Assembly (NCBI GenBank): GCA_963989385.1
Contig: OZ022503.1
Span: 52,202,858-52,266,857 of the forward strand
Origin: Ctena decussata
Lineage: Eukaryota; Mollusca; Bivalvia; Lucinida; Lucinidae
Reading direction: 5' to 3'
Length of the DNA stretch: 64,000 nt
Below, piece after piece: positions 1 through 11,349 of the stretch. A program made the position numbers and the translations under genes. The notes beneath the pieces are model-generated. The model was not told the DNA's origin. It made no database searches and saw only the letters and a program-made list of their open reading frames with translations. Position 1 is the stretch's first letter; the number at the start of each line of letters is the position of its first letter.

Positions 1-529
1 TTCGACATATTCAGTCGATTATTGTTTTCTTACAAAAAACAACCCAACCCAACCCGCCCGATATATCTTGTTGAACTTGTGAGATTAAGATTTAAGTATA
101 AAGACTAATGTTTATGTTTTTGTACAGTAATCCATTGGATGTAATTGGTGGGCTTTCTAGTCCTGCATTTTTAAATATTACTTATAATGGTATCCATTGA
201 ATATCCGCCAATTATAGATAGTAATTCTTATTGCTGTTGTTTGCTTTTAACTCTACTATACGCACGTAAATAATTTAATAGACTACTGGCCACATGGCCG
301 CCCTGTCCCCATTTGAGTTTTTTTTTTCAGACATACTAGTATCATAAATATTTTCCTTATAATGAATAGGACCCTGGCCAAGGGTGCATTAGGTCGCGAT
401 AATCTGTTTTATACGTTACTTCTGATATTGTTTGAAGAAACAATGCAGACTTTCAGTATGAGAACTTGCTTTAAACCGGTTTCAAAGCTCTTGTTTTTTT
501 TATCTCTTTTCTAGTATGGTAAGATAAAA

Positions 530-786
530 TAACCATAATTACCTGCAGGAGTGAAAGTCTCAGCAAAACAAGGTATATAATGGAGATAATTGCTAAGACG
601 ACCAAACGAATGACAAAGAGCGACAATGACATCCGGATAGAGATCTAGGTTAAAGAACAGAACAGCTACAAGCTTCGAGTACCTTGGAGCAACTATCTCA
701 TGGCTAACAACCGGGGGTTTTCTCAAGGATTTCATAAGCCACTGCAGCTCTGACAAAGCTGAAGCCAATATGGAGAGTTAACAACA
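530..786 (+). mobile_element. Non-LTR retrotransposon (LINE) reverse-transcriptase fragment, 5' piece
   Basis: Frame-shifted remains of the part of a LINE reverse transcriptase that follows the catalytic motif. Pieces readable in shifting frames include SFEYLGA and a stretch matching the LSRIAQATAALTKL region of the better-kept copies at 17655-18612 and 30290-31400. The reading breaks at 786 and resumes at 2023, because a TA-flanked element sits between. Many stops and shifts make it inactive. Confidence 0.7.
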
Positions 787-788
787 TA

Positions 789-2020
789 TACTGCTCAAAA
801 TAAGTAAGGGATAGTAAGACATTTTAGAAAGCAGAATTAAGAAAAATAAGTAGTTGAATATTAAACTTTTATAATTCATAAAACAAATATTCATAAAAAC
901 TTTAAATACGAATATTGATGCATTTAAGCTTGTCACGTGACCTAGAGTAAACTGGAAGTAGACAAGGGGTCAACATTCGAATTTCGCACGAATCCCACAC
1001 AGCAATGACATCATTTTCATGGAGACTTTATTGTAATAGACGCCTTTTGCTTCAGTTGTTAACAAGATACAGACACCTTTTTCACGCGGTTTTATCAAAC
1101 GCCGAAACGACAGGCGTAAATGATACCATTGTGTGGTGAACTGTCTCACCGATGGTGACATTTGCATGGGCCCTACACCATATATTTAAGAAATGAATGA
1201 TTTTTTTTTAACGTTTACTGAAGTATAAACTACATCGGGTCACGAGCAAAGTAAGTGAACCCCGAAGGGGTTTACGTAAACTTTGCTCGTGACCCGATGT
1301 AGTTTATACTTCAGTAAACGTTAAAAAAAATAACATTCATTTCTTATATTTATATTATTAAACGATGCTTTTGATCAATAAAAAAATAAACAAAAATAAG
1401 AAATACATATATAAGAATCGTTTTAAAAACATTACCGGCCGAATTTTGCAATAGTTTGGAACAGCCCCATTGTCACTGCCTACCAGTACATTCCACCTCC
1501 TGTTGTAGATTGCACGTGCAAGTAGGCGTAGCGAGCTGTCACTCAATGTTTACTAGCCATTCAAGTCCATGGCATGTTGTAGATTTCACGTGCTAGTTAG
1601 TGGGATGAGCTGTCACTCTGAAGCGCGTGACACAATGTAATTATTGACTTGTAAAAACATTGACTCCCGCATCACATAATTGGGTTTACTGAGAGCTTTG
1701 CAGTGATAATGTAAATATTACACAATAAAGCCTTCAAAAGTGGATGGTTTTAGTTTGGAAACTTATGAAGAATTTAGATATTCACAAAACTTTATAGTCC
1801 AAAAGATTTTTTTTGGCCGATGCTAAACTGAGTTGTAGACTCCATAGTATTTTATGTGTTGCTCTAGGTCACGTGGCCTGCTGTGACTGTTTCTGTTTTA
1901 GCTGAATATTGTCACTTGAATAGTGCTCTAACAATATACAATAATAATCTAACCCAGCCATTACTCCTATTTTTGTACTCGCTTCTATGTCTTAATATGG
2001 CCGACTTTTTATGAGCAGTA
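789..2020. mobile_element. TA-flanked inverted-repeat DNA transposon (Tc1/mariner-like, non-autonomous) inside a LINE
   Basis: The termini TACTGCTCA and TGAGCAGTA are inverted repeats flanked by a duplicated TA. Removing 789-2022 rejoins the LINE exactly (AACAACA-TA-TTTCTTGG, compare AACAAAATATCTCATGG in the copy near 18165). TA target duplication is the rule for Tc1/mariner elements. There is no transposase reading frame. The interior holds a palindromic MITE (1188-1345) and an imperfect direct duplication of about 65 bp at 1480-1620. Confidence 0.75.
1188..1345. repeat. Palindromic MITE, long hairpin (family A)
   Basis: Near-perfect palindrome centred near 1266, with arms of about 60 bp. 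The arms read AAGAAATGAAT at the edge and ACGTTTACTGAAGTATAAAC inside, around a loop at CCCGAAGGGG. A diverged relative lies at 26509-26652 and a partial one near 28235-28265. No coding capacity. Confidence 0.85.
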
Positions 2021-2022
2021 TA

Positions 2023-2515
2023 TTTCTTGGATCAAAGGTGAAACTGGTGCGTTCCCTTGTCATATCCTATTTCTGTGTGCCTGTGAGTCATGGACCTTGA
2101 CAGCAGAGTTAGAGAAAATAAAGCAGGCCTTTGAGATGAGATGCAACCGAAGGTTACTAAACATCTAGAACCAAAACCAATGCACCAATGAGGATGTTCG
2201 CACAAATATCCAAGCAGCCATTAGAGAATATGACGAACTCCTGACCTTGGTAAAGAAACGGAAACTGAGATGGTTTGGCCACCTCCCTCGGTCTGCTGTC
2301 ATAGCAAAGAAAAAATTGCAGAGCACAGTGAAAGGGCAAAAAAAAAAGAGTAGACAGAAGAATAAGTGTGAAGGCAATATTAAGGAGTGGACAGGGATGG
2401 ACTTCGCTGGCACAACTAGAGCAGCTGAAGATAGGACTAGGTGGAAAGGGTGTTAAGTCATCTGTGGTGCCCCAACGACCTCTAAAGTTTATGTGATAGA
2501 CTAGACTAAACAAGG
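2023..2515 (+). mobile_element. LINE fragment, 3' piece (C-terminus of ORF2 and 3' end)
   Basis: Continues the fragment at 530-786. The recognisable C-terminal segment is at 2247-2456 (KRKLRWFGHLPRSAVIAKK, then EWTGMDFAGTTRAAEDRTRW), a highly repeated animal LINE endonuclease/RT tail. The 3' end ACTAGACTAA near 2510 recurs at 47690 and, inverted, near 47165. Degenerate and inactive. Confidence 0.8.
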
Positions 2516-2574
2516 TGTCACTTGATAACTTAAAAATGAGCTGACTGCTCAACATTTCAGTAATCAAAGTGCAG

Positions 2575-2994
2575 TCAGTTACAGGTATAAAATAATTATC
2601 AGTCACCTGGAAAAGAAAGACTTCTATTGCACTGTTGCTTGCGCCTATGTCTAGAACAAAAGGCTCTTTGAAGTTTGGGTATCTCAAAATAGGAAACTTA
2701 ATCTTTTTCGATTTTAATGTATCGAACGCGTCTTTGCACCCTTCTGTTCATACGAAGCTTTTCCTTTTGTCTATTACCTTGTTCAGAGGTTTTACTATAG
2801 CGGCAAAATTTCTAATGTACCGTCTATAGTAACTGCACAGTCCTTCAAATGATCTGAATTCCCTAACATTATTTGGCTCTTGCTAATCTTTGATATCATG
2901 AATCTTTTAAAGGTCTATTGGTAATTGCAGCGGGAGAGATTAAATGTCCCAGATACTCAACTGCTTTAGAAAAACGGTGACATTCGTTGCCTTA
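2575..2994 (-). mobile_element. Ty3/gypsy pol fragment: RT-RNase H connection and RNase H start
   Basis: On the minus strand, short stretches match the RT connection and RNase H start of Ty3/gypsy Pol: EYLGHLIS near 2965, FRSFEGLCSYYRRYIRNFA near 2855-2795, and RYPNFKEPFVLD with a DIGAS motif near 2690-2640. A TGA replaces the usual Trp of the FVW motif, and there are frameshifts. It is the downstream half of the element whose RT core lies at 4221-4954; a 1.2 kb insertion separates them. Confidence 0.85.
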
Positions 2995-4217
2995 GGGACC
3001 GACCATTTGATATTCTGGGGGGGGCCTGGTATATTTATCAAAAAAATTCCCTGTCTTTGGATATGCAAGAAAAAAATATCCTGGCTCATAGTGGGGTTAA
3101 AAAAAATAATCTGGCCTCAAAAGTAAGAGAAAAAAATAACCTGTCTCCACCCAATAAATTAGAAAAAAAATATTGTCTGCAGATAATTGCATTGGAATGG
3201 AGTTTTTATAATGTCTCTGGCTTCTGGGGGGCTGCGCCCCCCAGACCCCCATATTTATAGTAATATTTTAATATTATCTACAATTGATTTACACCAGCGG
3301 GCCCGCATGTGCATACATTTACAAAAACATCCTATACAACATTCACATACATGTATTATTGATCTGCCACATTACTAAGTAAATGTTTCCACTAAAACTA
3401 AATTGCAAAAGAGTCACTAGCTTATGGGAGACAAAACCGTTATGGCAAAATACACACTCTAAAAGGCAAAAGTCCTAATATAAAAACCCCTATTTTTATA
3501 ATCATTCCTAGTTTTTCTCTATTGTTTCCAGTCTTAAAATTGCCATTGAAATTGGGAAATTGCTTTAGCTTCTGGGGGGCTGCGCCCCCCAGACCCCCCT
3601 ATGTTAACTTCTTAGCACATAACTTTCAGCCATTTTATTAATGCCCATTCATGTATAATGTGATTCTATCATGTAACTAATGTGACTTTATCATGTAAGT
3701 ATTTATCAAACTTTCTAAAGTACAAATAAGCATGGCTAGGCATATATTGGGATGAAAAAAAAACTTTAATTCCTAATGTTAGCCCTAAAATTTGCCAAAA
3801 TAGCCCTACATTTTGGCCAAAATATCCCTAATTTAAGGCCTAATTTACAGGGATGTTTGTATCTGTACCTTAGATGAAAAGAGTAACATGCTCCAGGCAA
3901 TGGTTTGCAAAAGCAAGCTAAGCCATGCCCTTGGCCTGGTTAAAGACAGCATCATGTTCTTTTTGTGAGAAAAAAGGTCTAAAAATACTGATGTGGGTAA
4001 AATAAAAGGATATTAAGGTCAAGTAAACAAGGATCTGATAGTTCAGCTATAAAATAAAAAAATAAAAAAAATAACCTGTTTGAGTTAGTTTGTAAAAAAA
4101 ATAAATTAGCTCCCACATGGTGAAAAAAAAAGAAATTGTTTCCAGAGGCCAGTGAAATAAAATGTCCTGTCTCCATCAAGAATACCAGGCCCCCCAGAAT
4201 ATCAAATGGTCGGTCCC
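2995..4217. mobile_element. PIF/Harbinger-like non-autonomous DNA transposon inserted in gypsy pol
   Basis: Terminal inverted repeats of about 40 bp start GGGACCGACCATTTGATATT and differ mainly in the length of a G run. They are flanked by TTA on both sides (2992-2994 and 4218-4220). A TWA duplication is typical of PIF/Harbinger. The element separates two halves of one gypsy pol. The interior (1.2 kb) has A-rich runs and two hairpins with the core CTGGGGGGCTGCGCCCCCCAG (3222-3245 and 3570-3593), but no transposase. The superfamily is inferred from the TSD. Confidence 0.7.
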
Positions 4218-4220
4218 TTA

Positions 4221-4954
4221 AGTTTAAATCCAGTTGATGATAACCTTTCAAATACTTTCTGTAGATTTTCGAACATCTCTTCAAACTTATTGGCTATGAC
4301 AATTATATCGTCAAAATAGATCAAGCAAATATTACATGTAAACCACTGAGTACAGTCTCCATGAGCTGCTAGAACGTGGCATGGACATTGCAAAGCCCAA
4401 ACGGCATCACATTGAACTGGAAAAGTCCTCTCTTGGAGACAAAAGCTGTTTTTGACTTATCTTTGGGTTCGAGTTCTACCAGTAGCCAGAATTTATGTCT
4501 TATGTTGAGAACCATTAGGCGCCAGATAAGTGATCCAACGACAGTGGTCTTTTCTCTGTAAAGGATACGCGGCTTTGATGTTGACATCATTCATCCGTCT
4601 GTAATCAACGCAGAATCTAGTTGTACAATCTTTCTGTTTAGCAAGCACTACTCCAGCTGCCTATGAACTAAGGGGTGGTTCAGTCAGTCCCCGATCCAAC
4701 ATATCTTCAATGTGCTTTTCGAAATGCTTATTCATACAAATGGTATCTTCCTTAATGGCCGCTTTATCGTCAGTGTATTGCCTGTTTGAATCTGGTGTTT
4801 CACTACGTCAGTTTTACCTAGATCTTTGTCATTACTTGCGAATAATGATGCGTGGCGTTTAAGCAGTTCCTTAACCTGATTTCTCTGTTTTCCTCTCTCT
4901 CATTAATTGATTCTGTTTAAGGGTTCAGTCTAAGCAGGTGACAATTTGTTGCCT
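4221..4954 (-). mobile_element. Ty3/gypsy pol fragment: reverse-transcriptase core
   Basis: Minus-strand pieces show the expected RT order: FCVDYRRMND near 4615, SKRGLFQFNVMPFGLCN near 4435-4385, and the catalytic YFDDIIVIA near 4315, then KVFERLSSTGFKLK up to the Harbinger-like insertion. Stops and frame changes show it is dead. It may extend past the SINE at 4964, but I could not recognise protease or gag there. Confidence 0.85.
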
Positions 4955-4963
4955 CTCGAATCA

Positions 4964-5133
4964 CCATGGGAGCGGCGGTAGCGTAGTGGATAACACTCCG
5001 GACTACCAATCCAGGGGTCGCAAGTTCGATCCCCGCTTCTCCGGTCTTTCGGATGAGACTTTAAACCGAGGTCCCGTCTCCATATGACCTCGTTGCTGGT
5101 GGGACGTTAAACCCGAGTTCACTCACTCACTCA
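4964..5133 (+). mobile_element. tRNA-derived SINE (family 1), full length
   Basis: Head with an A box (TAGCGTAGTGGATAACAC) and B box (GGTCGCAAGTTCGATCCC). A conserved body follows (TTTCGGATGAGACTTTAAAC) and a CACTCACTCACT tail. It is flanked by a 9 bp duplication CTCGAATCA (4955-4963 and 5134-5142), so the copy is complete. The body may be one of the conserved SINE central domains known from bivalves, but I cannot confirm which. A 5'-truncated copy is at 37511-37630. Confidence 0.85.
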
Positions 5134-5142
5134 CTCGAATCA

Positions 5143-6599
5143 TCATTATTTTGTTCAGATGCAACTACATACTAAACTTGACTTATTGAGGCTACAATAG
5201 TGCCGAAATGTGCAAGCTTTACATGTGGGGTAACATTCATTATTTTACAGGAACTCTTTTACTACTGCTGACTAAAGTTTTTGCTATTATACCGCAGTCA
5301 AATTTAGTTAAATCTTCCTCGGGCTTAATAAAACGAATGCTAGTATAGAGTGAATTCTTTGTTTGAAAGGCAACCGTACGTCTCCATATACTATGATTTC
5401 ACGTCTGGTATACTGCACGTTTCACTTACAGATACACGATAGCAGATAATGTCTCTTTCCGTGATTATTGTGACTTCAGTTGTGTCAGTTGCGAATTCCA
5501 TTGACTATGCCAACTTTACTGCCATGTTCATTTGTGTTAACTGTTCTGTGAGTCAGTTTACCTGCATGAAGTTTCCACGTGTACCATGTGCCATAAAAGC
5601 ACTTCTCTAAAGCTTCATTTTGTAAATTACCAATAGTTTCAACACATAAACTGTGGGCACTGATAATTAATGTGTAACTCTCCTTATTATGCTCCCTATG
5701 ACTATAATCATGGGCATTAAGAGTTGCTGCTGTCTGTCTGTTCGTCCGCTCATTCGTCGCAATTTAGGGTAAAGAGTTTGCGTAAAGTAAAGATAGGCAA
5801 TGCTAAGGAATTAATACAATCAAATGCTGTTCTCACATCAAAACTTTTCCAAGTACAATGATGTTTATGTTCATATAAACGTGTCTTAATTGTCTATTGC
5901 TCAGAAATCTTATGCACTCATATATCTGTTAAATAGGAGACATGTTAAATAGGAGACGATGTTTATAAGCTAGTTATAAATAGCCACATGTTAAATAGGA
6001 GACGATGTTTATAAGCTAGTTAGCTTGTTATTGAATCCTTTCATGTTATTCTTGTATGAAATGATTGTGCATGTTTATATGTTGATAAAATACTGTTTAA
6101 ACTAATACATTCCGCCATCAAAACCAAAAGGAAAAGAAGCATGCAAACAAAAATTTACAAAAGTTCACGAAAGAAACGCACGGTAGACGGAATGAGCAAC
6201 TAATCGCGATCATTTACAATGACGAAACTTTGGTGAGAAGCTGGATGCAATACCTCACGACAAAATGTTTCATGCTGATACAGCAATGGGGCATTGGAAA
6301 TCGCCATCGCCCTACAATCGGTAAAAATGTCTGACCATAAATCATTTTGAAAAACGATTCAATCTTCACGTTTGGTAAAAATTAGAGTTGGTGTGCATAT
6401 GCGGAGTCAAATAACAGGAAATAATTGGGAAATAGGTTTTTGATAAATGACAAATCTCTCCACAATCTTATTTTCAATCGAGTGAAACAAAGTAAACAAA
6501 CGCGGGACACTGAATGGGACATCTTGCCGGAACATTGATATTTTATTGAATTTAACTATATTTGAGAAAATGTACATATTCAGCTCACAAAACCTATTT
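5143..6599. other. Intergenic, no gene seen
   Basis: AT-rich sequence without convincing coding signal. A direct tandem duplication of about 50 bp lies at 5941-6020 (unit contains TTAAATAGGAGACGATGTTT). At 6085-6103, ATAAAATACTGTTTAAAC resembles the 3' end of the retro-insertions at 38838 and 43090. Confidence 0.5.
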
Positions 6600-7180
6600 C
6601 ATTCCTTCTTGAGCCCCTTTTTGGGCATAAAATGAACTACCAGACTACACAGGCTACTGATTTAAGTACTCAATATAGGCCTAACAGTGTTAGTGCATAT
6701 TTTTGATGTCATAAGTCATAAGTGTTATATTCCAGATGTTAAGCAAATTTCGTGTGTTTCTAGTGAGACTTTCACTTTTTATCACTAAGGTTCCCCTTTA
6801 GAGATAAACATAGTTTGTTCACAGCCATTTTTATAAGTGCAAGTCTTCTCAGATGCTTAAATTATGCCAGTTATCAGCATTAGTATGATTTTCTAGAATT
6901 TTGTAATTGTTTAGGTAATGCACATTTTCGGCAAAAATGAACATTTTCTTCCCCGTTCAAAGCCCCTTTTGACAATAAAAGACCCAGAGGGTAAAGAGTG
7001 TCATAATATAATGTCTGATATATGCCACATAACTTTTGAGTGTATCTAATCTTTAAAGTGCTGTCTTCTGGAAAGAAAATGAAGTTTTTTCAGTTTTTAC
7101 TACAAGATGTCACTTTTTGCCCCTTTCGGTGCCCCTGGATGGATCAAAATATGTTTGCTCGCAGCATCTTCTGTCTGTCT
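6600..7180. repeat. Degenerate tandem repeat of roughly 165-175 bp
   Basis: A C-rich motif (GAGCCCCTTTTTGGG, TTCCCCTTTAGAG, AGCCCCTTTTGACA, TTGCCCCTTTCGG) recurs near 6612, 6790, 6960 and 7120, giving three to four weakly conserved units just upstream of the Toll-like receptor exon. The match is low and could be partly chance. Confidence 0.35.
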
Positions 7181-7476
7181 GTATAAAATTGACAGTTAAT
7201 ATAACAAGACTTTAAGAAATAATATTTACGATTACTTATACGTGTAATTGTCAATGCAAAATTAAGCCTCCGGTCCATTTAGTATCTGATTGAGAGGGAT
7301 ACAGACAGCGCACGACAAAGAACAGACAATGCAGCATGAAATAAGCTATCTGGCTCTTCGGGAAAGTAAAGTGAAGATTAAAAACTCGAAACGAAAACCC
7401 ACACTGGAAGTTTTGAGTATTTAAGGAAAATGTTGGAAAGCTTCCATGATTAACAAGCGCTCCTTTAATTTTTCAG

Positions 7477-9787
7477 GTACCAAGTTACCATTGGAATACT
7501 ATCTGCTTTGTATGTATTGACTATCAATGGATACCAATCTTGTCCCAATCTGCCGAAATGCTCCTGCAACAAGGACAAAACTTCAGTCAACTGCAACGGC
7601 AAGCATTTTACTGGCATACCATCAATACCCAAAACGGCGGAGAAATTGTACTTTCAACATAATTACGTTACAATCCTGTCAACTGGGGTGTTTTCGGGGC
7701 TTCCAAATTTGCAGATTCTGTACTTGGATCACAATAAAATTTCCAAAATAGAGCCATTTGCCTTTGATGGTCTGGTTATGCTGAAATATCTAGATCTGAG
7801 AAGCAACTTGTTAAATGATCTTGGGAATAACAGTCTGGCAAATATACCAAATCTGGAGAAGCTGTATTTAGTTACAAACAAAATAAAGACTGTCGCAGAA
7901 AACGCTTTCAATGGAACATCATCGCTTACATATGTCAACTTTCAGGCCAACGGTCTTACTTCAATACCACCTTTAGGACATCAGCCTCATCTAAGTCAGA
8001 TTATATTGGAAGGAAATGATATAGTCGATGCCACTTTTCCCTCTTCATTTAAAACCTGTTCTCGGAACACAGGCATCGTTCTTAGTAACAATAAAATCAA
8101 AGCCCTTAAAAACTCTACATTTAAAGCACTTGCTAATAGCAGTCTGACGAAGCTTTACCTGTCAAGAAATGACATTGATTTAGTAGATGCTGGAACTTTT
8201 TCAGGAATAAGTTCAATTGTATCATTGACTTTAGGACCTAATCCGTTCAACAGTTTAATTCTGAAGAATGCAGTAGCAGGGCTGGCGGGGAAAGATATAA
8301 GATCCTTGGATATTTCGGGTATTGAACTGAACGGAGTACTGATGGAAGATACATTCTCCTCATTAAAAGATACAACTTTAAATTCTCTGATAATGAAATC
8401 CAATAAGATCAAACAAGTGCACGATAACACGTTTTTACAGCTCAACAGCCTTACTATGCTTGACCTTTCTAACAGCGAAATAAATGACGCATGCAGCAAA
8501 GCATTCAATGGCTTAGAACAGTTATCAACTCTAAAACTGAATGACAATCGTTTTGAATTAGTTCCGAAACAGTGCCACCTTCTCTTCACTTTCTGTATTT
8601 AGAGAAAAACCAAATACATACAATAGAAAACAATGTTTTTGAAAACCTTGCACGGCTGAGAGTACTACGTTTGAGTAACAATAATATTCGTACGCTTAAA
8701 AGTGACTCATTCAATGGGCTGGTAAATTTAAAAAAACTTAACTTGCATAACAACCATATATATGCATTACCAGGAACCATATTTACACCACTTGTAGGGC
8801 TGAATCGACTGGATCTTGGTAAAAATAAGTTGTCCCAGATTCCATACACAAAAGACATATTCTCATCGCTCGTAGAGGTGACCTATCTAAATCTTGCTGA
8901 TAACCAATGTGCTTTCCTTCAGAATGACATCTTTAAGCCAATGATCTCTTTGAAATACCTTCACTTAGAGAGAAACAATTTTGGTAAGCTGTTGGCAGAG
9001 GATCACCGGGGAGAATTATTTGAAAATCTAAAGAAACTTGAGGAGCTATATCTCATGAACAATAAGATAGAGGCACTACCAGGACCTATGCTTAAGAATC
9101 AAATATCTCTGAAACTCCTCAATGCTAGTAACAATAATTTACCTGCATGGGAGTCGACCTTTTTCAAATCAACCCGGAAACTTTCGACGTTAGATTTGAG
9201 CTACAACATTATTGATACAGTAGAAGAGAAACATATTCAGTATCTTAACAATCTAATCTATTTGAATCTCACTGGAAATCCATTTACCTGTAATTGTGCC
9301 CTCCGCTGGTTTAGGGACTGGATTAACCAAACAAAAACTGTCTTGTCTAATAACGCGTCTTATACCTGTAATGGGCCCAAAGAATGGAAAGGTAGACCAC
9401 TGCTTGAATTCAACAGAAGAAAAATCAACTGTTTATTTTTTACCAAGTATGTTATAATTGGATTTGTTTGTGCAGCTATGGCCGTGGCCTTTATCATCTG
9501 TGGGTTAGTGTACAGGTTCAGATGGCGACTGCGTCTGCGCTGGTATCGTTTATCACGAAGAGGGCGCAAGTTCCTTAAGCGGACAAAGGCGGCTGATGGT
9601 AGAGGGAATTACGGTGCCATTGAGGACGGTTTCAAATTGTTCGATGCCTATGTATCTTGTAGTGAATCTGACAGGCCTTGGGCTCTACGCAATTTACTCC
9701 CTGGTATTGATAGTGGACAGCTGAACGACAGCCACAAGTTTGAAGGCGATTTTCATCTATACTATGAAGATAGAGATTCTGAGCCAG
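7477..9787 (+). CDS. Toll-like receptor, main exon (ectodomain, transmembrane, start of TIR); frameshifted
   Basis: The exon opens after an acceptor (TTTTTCAG at 7469-7476). The first codons give a hydrophobic signal-peptide core (ITIGILSALYVLTI-like), so the initiator Met must lie in an upstream exon. Then come an LRR N-terminal cap (CPNLPKCSC), many LxxLxLxxNxI repeats, an LRR C-terminal cap (NPFTCNCALRWF with YTCNGPKEW), a membrane helix (YVIIGFVCAAMAVAFIICGL, about 9450-9510), a basic stop-transfer stretch and TIR box 1 (FDAYVSCSESD) through DRDSEPG. The single cap Cys cluster suggests the vertebrate-like single-cysteine type. Frame changes at about 8571: the first frame stops at 8602, while LRRs continue in another frame from 8572, as if one base were missing. 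It ends at a GTATGT donor. Role by family: innate immune recognition and MyD88-type signalling. Confidence 0.92.
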
Positions 9788-9877
9788 GTATGTAGATACA
9801 TATTCATTTCTATTTTGTTGATGAAACTGAGCCAGGTATATGTAGATACATATTCATCTCTATTTTGTTGATGAAAC
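9780..9877 (+). repeat. Tandem duplication over the Toll-like receptor splice donor
   Basis: Two head-to-tail units of 48 and 50 bp, both starting TGAGCCAGGTAT. The first spans the exon end and the GTATGT donor at 9788. The second has a copy of the donor (CCAGGTATATG). The TIR frame reaches a stop (TAG at 9793) just past the first donor if unspliced. Confidence 0.85.
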
Positions 9878-10254
9878 AGCATAGTCTTTAGGGGACAGTA
9901 TTGCTTCTATACTTCTACTTGTCGTCTTTTTGGACTTTTACAGCATTCTGAGTTAATAATAATTTGTTGCAACTTATCACTTTGTTCTTTGCTAAAGTCA
10001 GACAAGAAAATATCGTGTTGATCGGCATCCGTAACTCCCATCTGTAGTATCAAAGCACAGGACATTATCAGCTGAAGTCTCGCAGATTTCTTTCCACAAT
10101 GTGTATGTTATTACATGTATTCTGATTTCCGGGCATAATGTCGGAATTCTTCGATTATATGACTGTTTTTCCCCCTTTTAAAACAATCCCAAATCTAGAT
10201 CTGTCGTATAAGACTAATCTAGATTTTGGGCTTGTTTTAGAAGGGAAAATCCCA

Positions 10255-10870
10255 TCTCATGGTTGGTCAATGTTTCCTATACCTTAGAGGGAACGGCCTT
10301 CGATAACGTACAAAATATCAAGTATTTGTGCATAACCAATGATTTAAGATGGAGCACATACATCAACAATATATGCCCAATAGACGTAACTTGGCGGCAT
10401 GTTCACATGACGTTAAAGGGTCAGCATACAAGGGACTGGTGCATCCAGTCCTGGAGTATGGTAGTTCAGTTTGGGACCCCCAAAGTATACTTTTTTCAAG
10501 ATGAACTTGAGAAGATGCAGGAAAAAGACGGCTATCTTTGTAACAGACAATAACGCCTATAACTTGAGAGTATGGTTGGCATTCTGGAGAAACTTGAAGT
10601 GGGAATCTCTGAAAAAAGAGGAGGAAAATCATAGAGTAATAATGCGTTACAATGGTCTGAAGGGTCACGGGTGCAGCCAGTATACCCATAAATGACATTG
10701 TTCCCCCAAGCAGGTGAACCAGGAATCATTATGCCCTAGCATTTCAAACCCAATTGGCTTACAAGTCCAGTTTCTTCCTCCAGACTATTACAGATCAGAA
10801 CTCCCTGGAAGATTCTCTTATTTCTGCTGCTGAGTTTGCAAAGGATTCAGCTACTAAAAAGACTTCTCTA
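10255..10870 (+). mobile_element. Non-LTR retrotransposon (Jockey/CR1-like) RT C-terminal fragment in the TLR intron
   Basis: Short matches to the C-terminal region of Jockey/CR1-type RT in shifting frames: VQNIKYLCITNDLRWSTYI (10310-10365), LVHPVLEYGSSVWDP (10435-10480), ELEKMQ, and LKWESLKK (10595-10620). A DYYR and LEDSLISAAEFAKDS stretch follows to about 10860. Heavily mutated. It sits in the intron that splits the TIR domain. Confidence 0.75.
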
Positions 10871-11349
10871 GTAAGAGCCTAGCTTCCCTGATCATAGGTC
10901 CTGGTGAATGATTGTTCTTGGAAGTACTAGTAAACGATTCTGATTCTGATATGCTGGGAAAAAGCTGATATTTTGGCTTTTCGCTTGTGTTGTTTTGCTT
11001 TATATGCCCTCTTTATTGTTTTCCTTTAAAGCCCGTTTGGTGTTTGGGGCAGGATATTGAAATAATTATGTCTGTTCCTGATCATTTATCTCTTCTACTT
11101 TCTGCCACAAGACTCTTAGTGCTCCGAAGTTACCTCAACAACTTAGAAATATGCGTCGCGTTAATTTTAGTATCCAGCCAGTCACAAACAGGTTGAACGA
11201 CTTAACGCCTTGAGACTTGTAAAAGCAAATAAATTAACGTCACGTCTGACAAATATCTAAAACACTACATTCCCGATAAGACAGATGTGCATGCGCATAC
11301 AGGAAGATTGTCAATTAAATAACATTACTCACTGCATTTTTATTTCTAG

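Noticed and set aside
1..60. AACCC repeats as possible telomere
   Set aside because: Only three AACCC-like units; no array.
4964..5133. Possible functional tRNA gene
   Set aside because: A and B boxes exist, but the cloverleaf is poor, a long conserved body and a CACT tail follow, and a target duplication flanks it: a SINE.
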